From: Chaetoceros tenuissimus
Lineage: Eukaryota; Bacillariophyta; Thalassiosirophyceae; Chaetocerotales; Chaetocerotaceae
Length of the DNA stretch: 64,000 nt
Reading direction: 5' to 3'
Assembly: GCA_021927905.1 (NCBI GenBank)
Contig: BLLK01000022.1
Coordinates: forward strand, 2,046,001-2,110,000
Shown: in pieces, positions 1 through 12,464 of the stretch
Layout: every line of letters begins with the position of its first letter
How positions within the stretch are numbered: the stretch's first letter is position 1
Translations under genes and position numbers: made by a program
The notes under the pieces: generated by a model
What the model was told of the DNA's origin: nothing
The model's input: the letters and a program-made list of their open reading frames with translations, nothing else
The model's database searches: none

Positions 1-205
1 ACTACGAATACTCGTAGCTATGAAACTCTTCTTTGACAGCGCTCGCTTGCTTGACATCTTGTAAATTGGAAAAATAGTAGTATCTAAACGAAATGAGGAA
101 GGATTCATTTTAATTTCATCTTTTTACTGGTTACAGTAAATAAAGCTTCTGGACAATTACAAAAATTGCAAAATAAATACATATATTATATTTCTCTATT
201 GTTCT

Positions 206-1964
206 CTATAATTCTGTTCTATCATAAGCTGAGCATTGATCTCTAAACCGTCCGCATAATGAATTGCAGTATAGCTCTCCTACAATTTGAAAGTTGCATC
301 TTTTTCTTCTTTTAGTTCGAAACCAGTCGCAATTCACTGTCTCCCCTTCTCTCAAACCGCCTCTCAATTCAAAGTTCATGGTATTATCCTTATCGTATGG
401 ACATTGACCAAGCCTTCTAAGCTGAGTTTTCATCTTTTTCTTCATTTCTTCGTATCTTTTGTTGATGAAAACATTCCTCAAAAGATTGCTCTTCTCTTGA
501 ATATCTCCTTTTAAATTATACAAGGATTCTCTTGGCTTCTGTAACAAATTTCCATTTTTATCTCTCAGTTTACGGATATACTTGAAATCTCCCATGCGTA
601 TTGAGTCCCCACTCAATATATGACCTTTCTTTGGTATATTTATAAAATCCCACTCTGGAAGGTATCGACGAAGCCCAGACGTATTTCGTTCCGACTTGGC
701 ATACGACGCAAAACTGAAGGAATCCTGTGCTGACTGGGAAGGGATATTGAAACCAATCATTTCTGAAAGAGTGGCATACACATCTGCCAGTGAGATGTAA
801 TGACTGTCCCTCTTTTCTCCAGCAGGTATTACACCATCATATCGCATCACGAATGGAACTCGATGCCCTCCTTCATACAAGCTACCTTTTGCTGAACGAA
901 GAAATTTATTTCGATATCCCATTCTTAGACCACCATTGTCGCTTGTAAATATGATTATTGTATTTTGTATTTCATTTGTTTCTTCCAATTTCGTAACTAT
1001 ACTTCCTATTATTTTGTCCATCTCCCATAGTTTATCAAGATGACTAGTTGCGTATGTCCCTGCTATTGGTGTTCCATCATGGTATTTGATTGGTGGAGAA
1101 TGAGGTTCGTGGACCATTCCGAGAGCAAGATACAAAAAGAATGGATCTTCTGATGCAGTATGTCTCTCTATAAAGTCTTCTGCTTTGATTACAAGATCCA
1201 TATCATATTGCGAACTATCCCAGTTTCTGTCTCCGTCGCAATTTTTATCAACCATGGATAAGCCATTTTGATTGGCAGTTTCCCATGTTGATCCTTTTTC
1301 ATAAAAAACAATATCTTCTTCTTTTGTGGTCAAGTATCCATCTTCAAAAAATGCATATGGTTCTCGAAGACCTTGCATTGAGAAAAATGACTCATCAAAC
1401 CCCAAATCATTTGGGCCCCCAGTAACTGGTTTTGTCCAGTTTAAATTACAACATGACAACATGTTGCGACCATTGTATTCACCAGGTACCCCAGCACCAA
1501 TACTTGTAGATGAGATAAAAGTGAGCAAATGTTTCAATCATTTGAACATAAAACGTTGAGATGTCCACTTACTGCCACTTCCCAAGCATACCAGTTTTAT
1601 AACCTATACTTTGAAGCATATGAGCGATACTTCTCTGTCGTTTCCGAAACTGAGATTGCTTATCTTCAAAACCCCAACTACCATATACTTTGGTGCCTCT
1701 GTGATGGTAATTCCCACTTAGAAGCATGTATCTAGAAGGTGCACATTTCGGTGAAGAGTGTGCATCCATAAAAGTAACTCCTTTGTCCTGGAGTTTTTGG
1801 AGATTGGGCATGTCGACAATATTATTTCCCCAATATCCAACAACATCTTCAGTACCAACGTCATCGGCTAGAATGATCAGAACATTCGGCTTCTTCTCTA
1901 TTGCAAATGTTTGACCTAGAAAAGAAAGTAGTATTGTCCATCTTATCATCAAATTTGACTTCAT
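206..1964 (-). CDS. Secreted sulfatase, two exons
   Basis: Exons are 1573-1964 and 206-1502, giving 562 residues. The 70-bp GT-AG intron (1503-1572) splits the codon for the His of GKWHIG, a conserved sulfatase motif that only appears when the exons are joined. The N-terminus (MKSNLMIRWTILLSFLGQTFA) is a signal peptide. It is followed by PNVLIILADD, whose Asp pair is a metal ligand in this family, and by CAPSR (C-x-P-S-R), whose Cys becomes the formylglycine nucleophile. TSDNGG later supplies further active-site residues. The last 55 residues are rich in Cys and basic residues and may be a separate extracellular module. The enzyme should hydrolyse sulfate esters outside the cell or in the secretory pathway; the substrate cannot be told from sequence. 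A second, different sulfatase lies at 55184-57276. Confidence 0.9.
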
Positions 1965-2055
1965 CTTGAATTTGTAGTTGTATCATCTAAAGGTCAATAG
2001 GTTCATAAGGCTATCAGGCTTGAATTTTGATGCAACAGAATACAGAATGAATGAG

Positions 2056-2325
2056 CAAGCGATAGCGTGGGGTGGCAACGCGTTCTGCGCATGCTAGTCA
2101 CTCGCACAGGTTTCGAGCCCCCACAAGTACGTACATAACAGTACAAATCTTATGTTTGACATAAACCTATCGTTTCACCTCTATTGAGCGATCCAACCAC
2201 CTAATGAGGTTGTTTCAGTCCATAAACCTCTTCTACTCACTCAACCTGCTACCGAACCGGGCTCAAAGTTGAGTGCACATCTTTTCATTCATTCGAAAAC
2301 GAGAATTGAAATAGGTATATTTTTC
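2056..2325 (+). repeat. Left terminal inverted repeat of the transposon
   Basis: This 270-bp arm is the reverse complement of 3255-3546. The outermost 25 bases are identical in both arms, and identity continues to the AATAGGTATATTTTTC end near 2325. Confidence 0.88.
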
Positions 2326-3254
2326 ACATCACGAAGAAAGGACCGTTTTGAAACATATCGTATTTGCGATCGCCGAATTCATGCTTACTTTACATCAACA
2401 CCTTACGTACCGACCACACTCGTCCCTTTATGCAACAATCTACCAATGGGGGCAAATATTATAGCTTCATTTGTACATGTGAAGGATAGATGGTGATGAG
2501 TGCTGACATGTGCACCATGTGTCATATGTCAGCTTCTTCTGAACCTTACGAGATTCATAGGATTAGCTTTCTGCATTCTTTGGAAAGGTAATTCGCTTTG
2601 AATAGTAAAGAGTATTTGCTTTTGCTACATACACTATCTCAACTTCTTCGCACTTTCTTCAAACTTTTTTTTTGTGAGTTATAGCGCCTAAAGTACCAAA
2701 CATACCAAGGAAAAGGAAAGTACCGTAGATACCGTATTCATAAGATTGGCAATTGGCATCACCAAATTCAAATGGAATGGGTGTGTTGAAGCAACCTTAG
2801 TGTTATTTTGCATGAATCAATGCACTCGATGTTTTGGAAAAATGAAGAATTCATGAAAACCATGTTGACACTTCAAAACAATACAAATTTGGACTCGATG
2901 ATGATGTACAGTATTTATTCATCATTGGACTTTACACTTACAAGAATGGCAACTAGAAATAATATCTATTATTACTATTGATATCATGGTGTACGTACGA
3001 TTGCAAGACAATAGAAACATTAAAATAAAGATGTTTTTCGCAAAATACTTGTTTTTTTTTTCTATTTTCTATTTGTAACCCACGGATGAAGCTACGTAGT
3101 CTATTGATAAATCTTGATGTCTGGATTATTCAGAGAGCTGAAGTTACACTCTGTAGCATAATTATCAAGAATGAAGCTGGATAGTGTTGGAGTAGATGAC
3201 AATATGTGTAGAAAATACCAAAGATACCGAAGAAAGTACCGTTTTGGCGATGGC

Positions 3255-3546
3255 GAAAAATATACCTATTTCAATTCTCGTTTTCGAATGAATGAAAAGA
3301 TGTGCACTCAACTTTGAGCCCGGTTCGGTAGCAGGTTGAGTGAGTAGAAGAGGTTTATGGACTGAAACAACCTCATTAGGTGGTTGGATCGCTCAATAGA
3401 GGTGAAACGATAGGTTTATGTCAAACATAAGATTTGTACTGTTATGTACGTACTTGTGGGGGCTCGAAACCTGTGCGAGTGACTAGCATGCGCAGAATCA
3501 AAGCTAGCGCGCGAAGCACGGCGTTGCCACCCCACGCTATCGCTTG
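3255..3546 (-). repeat. Right terminal inverted repeat of the transposon
   Basis: This 292-bp arm is the reverse complement of 2056-2325. It carries an extra GC-rich stretch near 3497-3519, which accounts for the length difference. Confidence 0.88.
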
Positions 3547-3553
3547 GAATGAG

Positions 3554-3963
3554 GTTCTCAGAGGTGCGCGACGTGCAACTTTTCACTTTTCACTTTTCCC
3601 TTTTCCCAGTCTGTTTTTATGCTAATTTCATCGTGTCAATGAAGTCTAAATTCTTTTCCTCTAGTTTATCGTGAATGAATCAGTCACATGTCCGCAACGG
3701 AAAATATGACTCAGTCAGATAGGCAATAATAAATTCAGTAAACACACTATTAACGGATCAAAGGGTCATTACAAGGCATCACAATTTTTAGTGAGACAAC
3801 GAGACAACGGTAGATTGTCTTTACTTTTCTTTCATCCTCATAAGTTATTAACAGCAAACACACTCTGGTTTCATCCACTCCAGGTATTGCATATTCACTT
3901 CTCATGACAGACTAAACCTTGGAGAGGGCTAAACAATTTGTTCTACTTCTATTAGCTACAGGT
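3554..3963. other. Spacer upstream of the M11 protease remnant
   Basis: There is no coding signal here. It begins with a short pyrimidine-rich stretch of repeated CACTTTT-type words (about 3580-3610) and would hold the former promoter and 5' leader of the metalloprotease at 3964. Confidence 0.5.
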
Positions 3964-6528
3964 ATGAGGTTTTATCTTCCTACATTATTTTCAACTCTAG
4001 CTCTTGCCTCAGCCAAGAATGTAAGTTATTCTTGTAAAGTTATCTCGTAAGAATCTTTCTCTTGCATATTTCACTGTGGAATCAACTATTCGCCATTCTG
4101 TATTAAAAACACAACTGAAATTATTTCATACACTTGTAGTTGAGACTGAATCGAGGTCGTGGACCCAAGAAGCTTGACGAGACCTGTACTGCTCTCATTG
4201 CTGAAGTAAATAGTGGTGGTTCCGAAGAATCCTTTCTCGTATGTGAAATTAGTAATGGAAAGACGTACAAAGTAAAATCTGCGAATGGAGATTTTATCAA
4301 GAATAACTTTGAAAAGGGATCATTCAAATCTGGAGAGACTGATTTGATTTTTGATACTGATGCAATGATTGATGAAGATAATGCTACTATAGAGTCTAAA
4401 ACTCCTCCTGGATTGAAAAAGAAAGATTCTGCCTCAAATGGTCCAAAAAGAAAGCTTGCTGTTACCATGGATAATAATAAGACTGTTCTGGCTGTAAAAG
4501 TTGTTGCAAGTGGATCTGCATCCACGTACAGTGAAGCTCGGCTTAGTGACAGCATTTTCGGAAATGCTGGTGACCTATGAAATTTGAAGCAAGGATACAG
4601 CGACTGTTCTCGTGGACAACTGATTATCAACGAGGCCGCTGATCGCAGTGGATCCAATATCAGTATTAGTAATGGAGTTGTCACTGTTAATCTTGGAACT
4701 AGTATAGCATCAAATGCAAATGACGCTACCATGAGTAATGCTGTAACAGCTGCTCTGAATTCGGCATTTAATGTGGACAGTCCTGGTGAATTAGCTGATC
4801 ATGTAATGTATTGTCTTCCTCCTACAGTCAACTGGGATGGAATCGCATATGCATATGTCAACAACTGGAACTCTGTTTATAACGACGAATGGTGCACTCA
4901 TCATGCACGAAATTGGGGTGAGTTTTTTGTTTTCTTCTGGAATTCACAACTCTTTTTCACATATTCTTATTAAAATATCTTTTTCTTTTCGCAGCACAAC
5001 CTCAACATGCATCACAGTGGAGAAGGGGGCAGTGAATATGCCGACATGTCAGGTACGTCACATTGTTTAAAAGCCATTCATGATCTTTGTTTGTTTCTCA
5101 ATATATGAATACATCTTCATCATCTTTCCAGGAATGATGGGCTTTTCGTATTCTCAAGATGAAACACCTAAGATATGTTTTAATGGTGCCTAGAATTTTC
5201 AACGTGGATGGTTTGCACTAAGACATAAAGTAGTTTCATCAAATTATGTTGGCGAACTACGATCCACTCTTGAGTACGACCCTAATGATCCCAATCCAGA
5301 AGGTCCGCCAATGCTCATCAAAGTTGCGAATGGAGGCAGTGATTTCTTCATTGCTTTCAACAGAGCGACAAGTTATAATGCTGGTACCAAAGAAGGCCAG
5401 AATCAGGTAATGATTACTCAAGCAGGTAACAGAAGTAATTTTGTAAGAAGCTATATCCAAGTGAAGTTAGGAGCAGGTGCTTCTCATACATTCACTGCAA
5501 GTGGTGTGTCTGTGACTGTTTCGGTTCAAGGTATCAATACTTTCCGATTTGGATTTGCAAATATTTCAATTTGCTTCAATGGAAACTGTGATACTCAAAG
5601 TCCCACCAGAGCGCCTACTACAAACCCAACTATCAGTCCAACAAAAAGTACAGAACAACCATCCCCTTCACCTTCAGCGGCTCCAACGGCTTGTTTAGAC
5701 TATGATTGGAATTTGAGATTTTTCGTGGAAGAAGTTGGTGGGAATAGATCATGTGAATGGGTTGCAAGAACAAGTACAGCATTGAGATGCTCTTATGTCG
5801 AGCCTGCTATCAGATGCAGAAAAACATGTAATATGTGTGCAAGTTCGCCGAGTGTGGCACCCACAATTTCATTTCATCCGAGTGTATCAACTTCAAACCC
5901 ATCTGCTAGCCCCACATCGAGCCCGTCAGCTTCGCCTACGACAGCAGCAGTAAGTACATTTTGGATTGGTAGTGTTACTTATCATATGCTGTTTCTACAT
6001 CTCTGTCTAACAAATGTTTCTTTCTCATTTCTTTCTTCTAGCCTACAGACTCCCCGACAGCAAGTACAGCAAGTCCTACAGCTTCGCCTACGACAGCAGC
6101 AGTAAGTGATTGAGGTGTTAGAGAATGATTTATGTATCGAATTATTAATTTTGCTAATGGTGATGCTATCTCTTATCTTTTAGCCTGCAAATGCCTCCAC
6201 ACAACATCCAACCTATTCACCAACTAATGCACCATCTAAGTCCAATGCAACTACTAGTGCTCCGTTCAATACCTCGACCCAACAACCTTCACCATCACCC
6301 ACTCTAACTCCAACTTCGGCATGTATTCTTTACAACTGGAACAGAAAAGGTTGTAAAGCAATGTCGAACTGTAGTTATAACAACAGAACTAAGCAATGTG
6401 TAATGCTTTTCCCGGCATCTGCTCAGCGTGCAAATGAATGTTATTCATCGAAACAATCCTGTAGCCTTGGAGCATGCTGTTCTGGCATATGTGAAAGAAA
6501 TGGAAAATGGGCAGGTACATGCAAGTAA
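3964..6528 (+). pseudogene. Gametolysin-like M11 zinc metalloprotease, disrupted
   Basis: Reconstructed exons are 3964-4020 (a 19-codon signal peptide), 4140-4917, 4995-5052, 5132-5949, 6042-6101 and 6184-6528. The zinc site HEIGHNLNMHHSGE is assembled across the intron 4918-4994 and fits HExxHxxxxxH of the gametolysin family, with Asn where Gly is usual. It is preceded by the family-like stretch WDGIAYAYVNNWNSVYND and followed by FSYSQDE and CFNGA. Three lesions break the frame: an in-frame TGA at 4578-4580, a frameshift between about 4893 and 4903 (just before MHEIG), and an in-frame TAG at 5191-5193. The C-terminal part is a Ser/Thr/Pro linker, a Cys module ending CRKTCNMC, a second linker and a Cys-rich end. 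Splice sites and the rest of the frame are well kept, so decay is recent or some lesions are sequence errors. Confidence 0.75.
5929..6107 (+). repeat. Tandemly duplicated exon end and splice donor
   Basis: A 27-base sequence covering the exon end (codons SPTTAA) and the donor GTAAGT occurs at 5929-5955 and again, identical, at 6081-6107. The two copies are 152 bases apart, one exon-plus-intron unit. This explains the very small 60-bp exon 6042-6101 in the linker. Confidence 0.75.
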
Positions 6529-6991
6529 ATGTTAAGAACGTTTATGATGCTTTTACAGCATTTTTATGATGAAAAATTTGTAATGAACTCCTGAGGTCAA
6601 AAATTGAAATGCAAAAGAAAGTGATAACATTCTAAAATATACCATAAAAATGCTTTACCTTTTTGTCCTTTTCAAAAGTAAAAGCTGATGGATTTTCAAT
6701 AAACCTGGGTTTCAATTAAATTTTTCTTTATGTACCATATTCTTTTATCGTACTGAAATCTTTTCTAAAAACGAAATTGCTTTTTACAATTTAATATGTA
6801 TTCTTGTGGGAAGTCTTCTTATCCTAATTGACCCTACGCACTGCATAATAAACAGTGAAACCGGCCAATGTGCATCCCAGGATAAAAATGAGCCCTTGTA
6901 TGAGAAGCATTTCTTCCATATTCTTGCCGCTTCCAAGTCTATGAATCTCTTCTTTCAATCTCAGGACTCAGATACCAACCAGATGTAGAAA
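6529..6991. other. Intergenic spacer
   Basis: AT-rich sequence between the protease remnant and the 3' end of the RCC1-like gene. I see no gene, RNA or repeat in it. Confidence 0.5.
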
Positions 6992-9102
6992 TCACAATTG
7001 ATGATTCCAGTCAGACACCGATTTGAATGAGCGATCGAATGTCTTTTTGTTCTTATTAGGATTTGTAGCTTCTGTCATCCTTGTATTGATTGTATTGTGG
7101 AGTCGCTTCTTCTTAGTGAAGTTCGACAGCATCTTTTTCCTACGAAGAAGACGTTCTTTTCTTTCCAGCTCTACACTTTCCTGTGTTTTCTTTGCTGCAT
7201 CCTCATGAAGTTGCCTTTGTTGTTCTTCTTTTACTATTCTTTCTTGTTCTTGTTGTTCCTTCAATGCTTGTTGGACAAGTCTAGCCTTTCTTCTCTCAAG
7301 AAGAATATCATTACGCTTCTTTGATGGCATCTTAGGTTTGGATGGCTCTTTCCTTCGTACCAAAGAAATATTCTTTTCTTTTGTCAATAATTTCGTTGGT
7401 CTACTAGGTAATATCTTTGTTTTCTTCTTCTTTTTCATTGTTTGAAGAGGCTTCTGAATGTTCTGGTTCACTGTAGATAGCTTACTCTTGTCTTCTATTC
7501 GAGTTTCATCTATTTTTCGAGTTTGTATGCGTTTCCTCAATCTTTCTATTCGATCTCGGTGGTTCTTCTTTCGAGAAAGTATGTTTTCTTGAAACATTCG
7601 AATTTGCTCTCGTTCCCTTTGAACTTCAGTAAGAAGAATTAACCTTTTCTTTTGTTTGTATGCCTCAAGTCGGAGGATTCTTTTAGTCATGAGCTTCGAT
7701 AACTCATCTTCAGACTCAAACGCAACCAGTTCATCTAATGTACTTGTCACTTGGATGACCTCGTCGTTGGTTGAATGATTTGATGATTCAGTGCTACTTT
7801 CGTCAGAATGTTCACTCTGATTTTGTTCTAAAAGTGGACTGGAAAGTCGAGGTTTAACTACCTGAATCTGGGCTTCTTTCCTACTTTTCAACGTTTCTCT
7901 AAACAATCTCATCCTTCTTTTCATCAAGACTAACCTAGCAAACTTTTCAAGAACGAGTATCCCACATTTCATTCTGCGAATCAAAGATTTATGTTCTTGA
8001 TATTCTTGAAAATCTACGGGAACAACCAAAGCAAGTGTATGCAAGTTCCCACAATCGACATCAATCACACTATAGGTAGAGTATTTAGAATCACGGTGGA
8101 AATGTACCTTGGTAGGTTTGCTTTGATTCGTCTCATTTCTTAGTCCTAGTTGTCCACTTTCATTGTTGCCAAAGGTAAACAGTTGTGCGTCTACTTTTGT
8201 CACGATTGCTGAGTGTGCGAAACCAGCTTTTATTAAAGGTATTTCTGCAATACCTTTGATGAGTGTAGGAACATGAACATCTCCCATAATTACAGGATCA
8301 ACTCCACACTGCCCAAATTGATTCCAACCAAATGCATAGACATTTCCATCTACTGAAAGTAAGAGCGTAGTGCTGAACCGCATACAACATCCTTCATCTG
8401 GACTTCCAAGTCCACCAACCTTGGCGATGAGATCATTGTGGCTCCGTTTTCACTCCCCAAACCTAAACGACCATTATCTGGACAACCAAAGGAATAACAT
8501 TTCCCATTGTTTGATATAGCGACTGTATGAGAGCTACCACATGCTATTGAAGACATTGACACAGGGAAGGAAATGCTGTAAAGATTCTTGCTTCTAGTAT
8601 TTCTATTCGCACCTAGACCCGCAACTTTGACGCTCCCATCCTTTAGCAAAAAAACAGAAGACGATGCTCCACATGCAACATCGATACAATCCTCGACATT
8701 AATTCTTGTTGGAAGTTGCACATTCTTTTTTGACAAAGCTAGCTTATTGTCTGTGTTTTCTCCGAATCCAAAGACTTCTTCCTTTGTTGTTAACAATAAT
8801 GTATGATTGTGGCTCTGAGAAATGTTTTGAATAGGAACATTCATTGCTACTTTACGCGGCGTAGATTCGTTTTTAGGTGATCCTCTTTTCCTTCCTAGAG
8901 AAGATCTCGAATATTTATTGTTACTCCATGAGTAAGCCATTTGATTTTCCAAGATAACATTACAACCTTCACTTGCAAATATCTTCTCTGGCGACTCTAT
9001 GCTTTTTGGTTGTTTCAACCGATGAGGTATGTTTGTGTTTTTGGAGTCTGAACAAGATCCCCATCCAAAAAGGACTGGTTTGATTGGTTGAGGTATTATC
9101 AT
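6992..9102 (-). CDS. RCC1-repeat protein with basic coiled tail, one frameshift
   Basis: The N-terminal 250 residues (8350-9102) and the following 460 (from about 8371 to 6992) lie in different frames but join into one RCC1-type beta-propeller. Repeats show the usual words FGWG, ACGASSSVFLL, ACGSSHTVAIS, VCGSA and FGWNQFGQCG. At about 8371 the frame slips by one base exactly at the conserved His of a CGSAHT-type motif, so one base is missing. No intron can explain it. The C-terminal half is a long Arg/Lys/Glu-rich helix with an IQ-like stretch (LVLMKRRMRLF) after the propeller. RCC1-family propellers act as scaffolds or exchange factors; the exact role here is unknown. Either the gene is freshly inactivated or the base is a sequencing error. 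Confidence 0.75.
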
Positions 9103-9203
9103 TTTTATTATGCGAAGTAAAATACCTTTCGATTGTAGTAAGATCGTTGTGGTATGGCAATTTTCAAATGAATGTATTAGAAAAAAATCAAATTTGTCTC
9201 AAT

Positions 9204-12200
9204 TTATATTTGTTTCTGAGTTGCAGCCTCTACATCTGCAAGAATCTTTTCTAGTTCCACAATTCTATCGGTTGGAATCTTGCTCTCATCAAAGTAAGCA
9301 GCTTTGAATCTCTTGATGACTCCATTCACCAAGAACTTGAACTTTTTCAAATTTGCAACATCTCCTTCTTCGATATTAAGTTCTGATATTTGAGTGAGAA
9401 CGCGACAAATTCTTACAATCATGCCTGAATCTGTTTCCCATCCTCTGAAGCTTACAAGAGATCGATATTCCTTCATCAACTCGTCAATTGCTTGATCTGC
9501 ACGGCCTATACACTCATTAAAATGTGCAGTGACTTCGAACAGCCATGTCTCCTTCATTGTGCTTTGCATCTTTGCAAGCAAGTCTCTAACACGTGACAGT
9601 GTTCGTTTTGCTGAATCAATAGCAGGCATATCTTGCTTCTTTACTGCCTCGTCATACCCCTGTATAGATTTTCCAACAAGTGCACGGACAACTTTCTCTT
9701 CGATTGGAGGTATACCCTCAGACTCATTTCTCTTAGCCTTTAGATCAATTAGAGTGAGGCAAGCTTGAATTGCTTCATCGTATTTTCCCAAGTCCATACA
9801 TGTATACAACTTACTGACCCAAACTCTCCAGTTGTTACGGTTTAGTTTTAGAGACTAAAAGAATAGAACGAAATAATCAGAAATGTATCGTAGATCGAAA
9901 ACTTTGATTTTCAATCGAGAACTTACCTCATTGAGAGCAGGGTATGCTTCGCCTGGGTTCTTGTTGTGCATATGAATAGCAGCTACATTTGCCCAGGCAT
10001 CTCCTTCTTCTGGTTCTTGTTGGACAACCTCAGTAAATGCTTGAAGTGCAGTCTCCCATTCATCTAGTCTCATGGATAGAGCTCCTAATCTAAACCATAC
10101 CTGTGGAGTCAAAGGTTTGATCTGTAGAGCCATCTTGAATTGGTCAGATGCTTCTTTCAACTGTCCCTTATCATGGTAGTATTGTCCCAATGCCACATGA
10201 GCCGACGAAAATTTTCCATTGGAAACCTCTAATGCTTTTTCATAATAAGATTTATCACCAGTGATGTCTCCTAGTGCAGCCCACATCCTTGGAGTCTCAG
10301 CTTCTGTCAAACGTTTCCTAACAATTTCCTCAGCCTTCTTTTCCTTTCCAGCTCTTCTGTAACATTCTACAACCTCATCCCAAAGTTCAATTTCTTCAAA
10401 GATCTCCGCAGCACTTGTGACAATACCAATCTTTGCATATCTCTCTGCCAGGTCACGAAGAACCCCCCATCTTGGTGGATAAACAATGTAATGGATGTTT
10501 CTCAAACGTTCTTGCGGCGGTGCAGAATCTTCTACAGCAGCCTTGAAAGTTGATTGTGTTAGAGTCAATCTATTTGTATGCTGGTCAGCAAGAGCCTGAA
10601 GCTGAAGCAAAGCTCTTTCTCTTGTATGATTTCTTTCACTCTCTAGCCATGCTCTCTCCAACAATCCAGATGCATATACCATCCAATCATCATGTTGCTG
10701 AAGGACGCGTTCCAAGTAAGCTCCCATTTGTTCTCCTGTTAGCCCATCCATTGGATTATCATTTTTAACATCAAGACAAAGAGCTAATAACACTGTTTGT
10801 TGCATTAAGTTCAGTTCAAAGTGCACATTATTGTCATCTTCAACATACTTCACTTTATCCAAAAGAATTGTATCCTCTTCAAACCTGATTTCTTGTTTCT
10901 CAATCTTATCCTTATCAACATCGTTGGTTGTATCCTTGTTTTCACTCGTAGGTTTTGCCTTTACAAGGTATTGCGCAGTAGCCTTTTGTTGATACTTTGT
11001 TCGTCTACCTTCTGCACCTGTCACTTCCACATCAAGTCCTGAAAATTCCAGTGCCCGATAAAATAATGGTTTTCCCATTTTTTCTCTATCAAAATGATGT
11101 TCAGCAAGACCATACTCAAGAAATACTTTACAAGCCAAAGATCTCCCATCATCTGGTATATTAGTACAATATTTTGCGACAGAAGAATCGAAAGTTGCCT
11201 TTGCCTCTTTCCACAATGTCATGGCTGGTTCATCACCCTGAAGTAGACGAGAGTGTGCAACAATAGCTCTTCCACTCCAAATAGAAGAACAAGCTAATGC
11301 ATTTGCACAAGATACAAAAACTTGCGATGGTGCTTCATAGCAAGAGGTGGTATCAGTTTTACGGACCACAATTTGATCTCCTTCATCATTTAACAAATAA
11401 TGAGACCAATCAGGTCTATTCGGTTGTGCCAAAGTCGCCAATATAGATCTTGCCAATAACAAAAAATAAGGATACTTCGCAACCGGACATGGCCATTCTC
11501 CATCAACCGAAAGTTCTGCCAAAACAGCATTATGAAATGGTAAATCTACAGGCGGTTCTTCCATTTTCTCACCATCTTTCGGTTCAGTCGGAACATACTT
11601 TTCTTTATTCTCTGTTACCTTTAGATCCGAGGCAAACACAGGATGAGGGTTAACAAGTTCCAAAGTTTCATAAGTATTCTCCTCTTTCCCAGGCCTAATG
11701 AGACCTCCATGATGCAATGATGGTCCAGTATAATTGCTTTGCATAAAAAGATTCAAAGCAGCAGCTGCAAATAGTTCGACTTCGACGCATTTAGATACTG
11801 ACGTACAATATTTTAACACACAATGCCTAATCTGTTGAACTACCGAAGATTGTCCCTCACAAGTATCAAGGTGCTGAAACAAATCTTTTGCAGTGACACT
11901 ATTCAACACTTCAATATAATCGCCCATTGCCAAGAGATTTGATGAATTACGAATTCTGTTCAAAATTTCATCATGTGATTCTTCAATATCTTGTTTTTCA
12001 TCTATATTTCCAAGATAGCAATCATTCATCAGGATATGTTTTTCTTCTTTTATAGCTAGTTCGGCATCTTTTGTCAAATCCACAGTTGGAGAAGATACTT
12101 TTGGATAGCAGATAGTATCCAACTGAGCTGAAAGTTTAGAAGCTGGTACAAGCTGTTCACCGTCTTCATCTTGATTCATGATGGATTGAACACTCTGTAC

Positions 12201-12464
12201 AAGCGCTTGATTTGCCTCTTGTGCCTGCGTCGGCTTTAATTTTACATCTGTGGAAGAAACCAAATCTTGCTTCATTTCTAAAGATTTCTCTTGATTTGTG
12301 TTTTCATCTTGCACTTTATTTGATTCATCAGCAATTGGTTCTTCATTGGATGGACCATCTTTGTTTTCCTCGTCATCAAAATTCACACCTGCGAAATCAA
12401 CAAATGCAAATGCTACATCTGAATCCTCGGAAAGGACAGAACTGTCATCGTCATTCTTATTCAT
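9204..12464 (-). CDS. TTC27: TTC27 / Emw1-like tetratricopeptide repeat protein
   Basis: Exons are 9927-12464 and 9204-9854, separated by a 72-bp GT-AG intron (9855-9926), giving 1,062 residues. The joined sequence reads through ALNE to SLKLNRNNWRVW, a hallmark of TTC27 proteins. TPR units lie roughly at residues 690-890 (for example WAALGDITGDKSYYEKAL, AHVALGQYYHDKG, WFRLGALSMRLDEWETALQAF, AWANVAAIHMHNKNPGEA). The first 130 residues are acidic and low complexity. Yeast Emw1 and animal TTC27 are linked to cell integrity and to U5 snRNP/EFTUD2 assembly respectively; that is family knowledge, not visible here. The protein is longer than the usual 840-900 residues because of the acidic N-terminus. 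It is divergent with the MsrB gene and shares a 331-bp promoter region with it. Confidence 0.88.

Larger units (their letters stand above)
2049..3553. mobile_element. Non-autonomous DNA transposon with long terminal inverted repeats
   Basis: Two long inverted repeats bound a non-coding core: the left arm is 2056-2325 and the right arm 3255-3546. They begin and end with the complementary ends CAAGCGATAGCG / CGCTATCGCTTG and match almost base for base, except for an extra stretch of about 22 bases in the right arm near 3497-3519. The 7-base word GAATGAG lies directly outside both ends (2049-2055 and 3547-3553) as a perfect target-site duplication. The core (2326-3254) has no convincing reading frame, so the element has no transposase of its own. 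Long inverted repeats and a target duplication of this size recall Mutator-like elements, but family assignment is inference. Confidence 0.85.

Noticed and set aside
2269-3625. Short open frames within and beside the transposon arms
   Set aside because: They are under 80 codons, arise from inverted-repeat sequence, and show no motif or start context.
4578-4580. TGA in the M11 gene as a selenocysteine codon
   Set aside because: The position is not a catalytic or redox site, and two further lesions downstream break the same gene, so decay is the simpler explanation.
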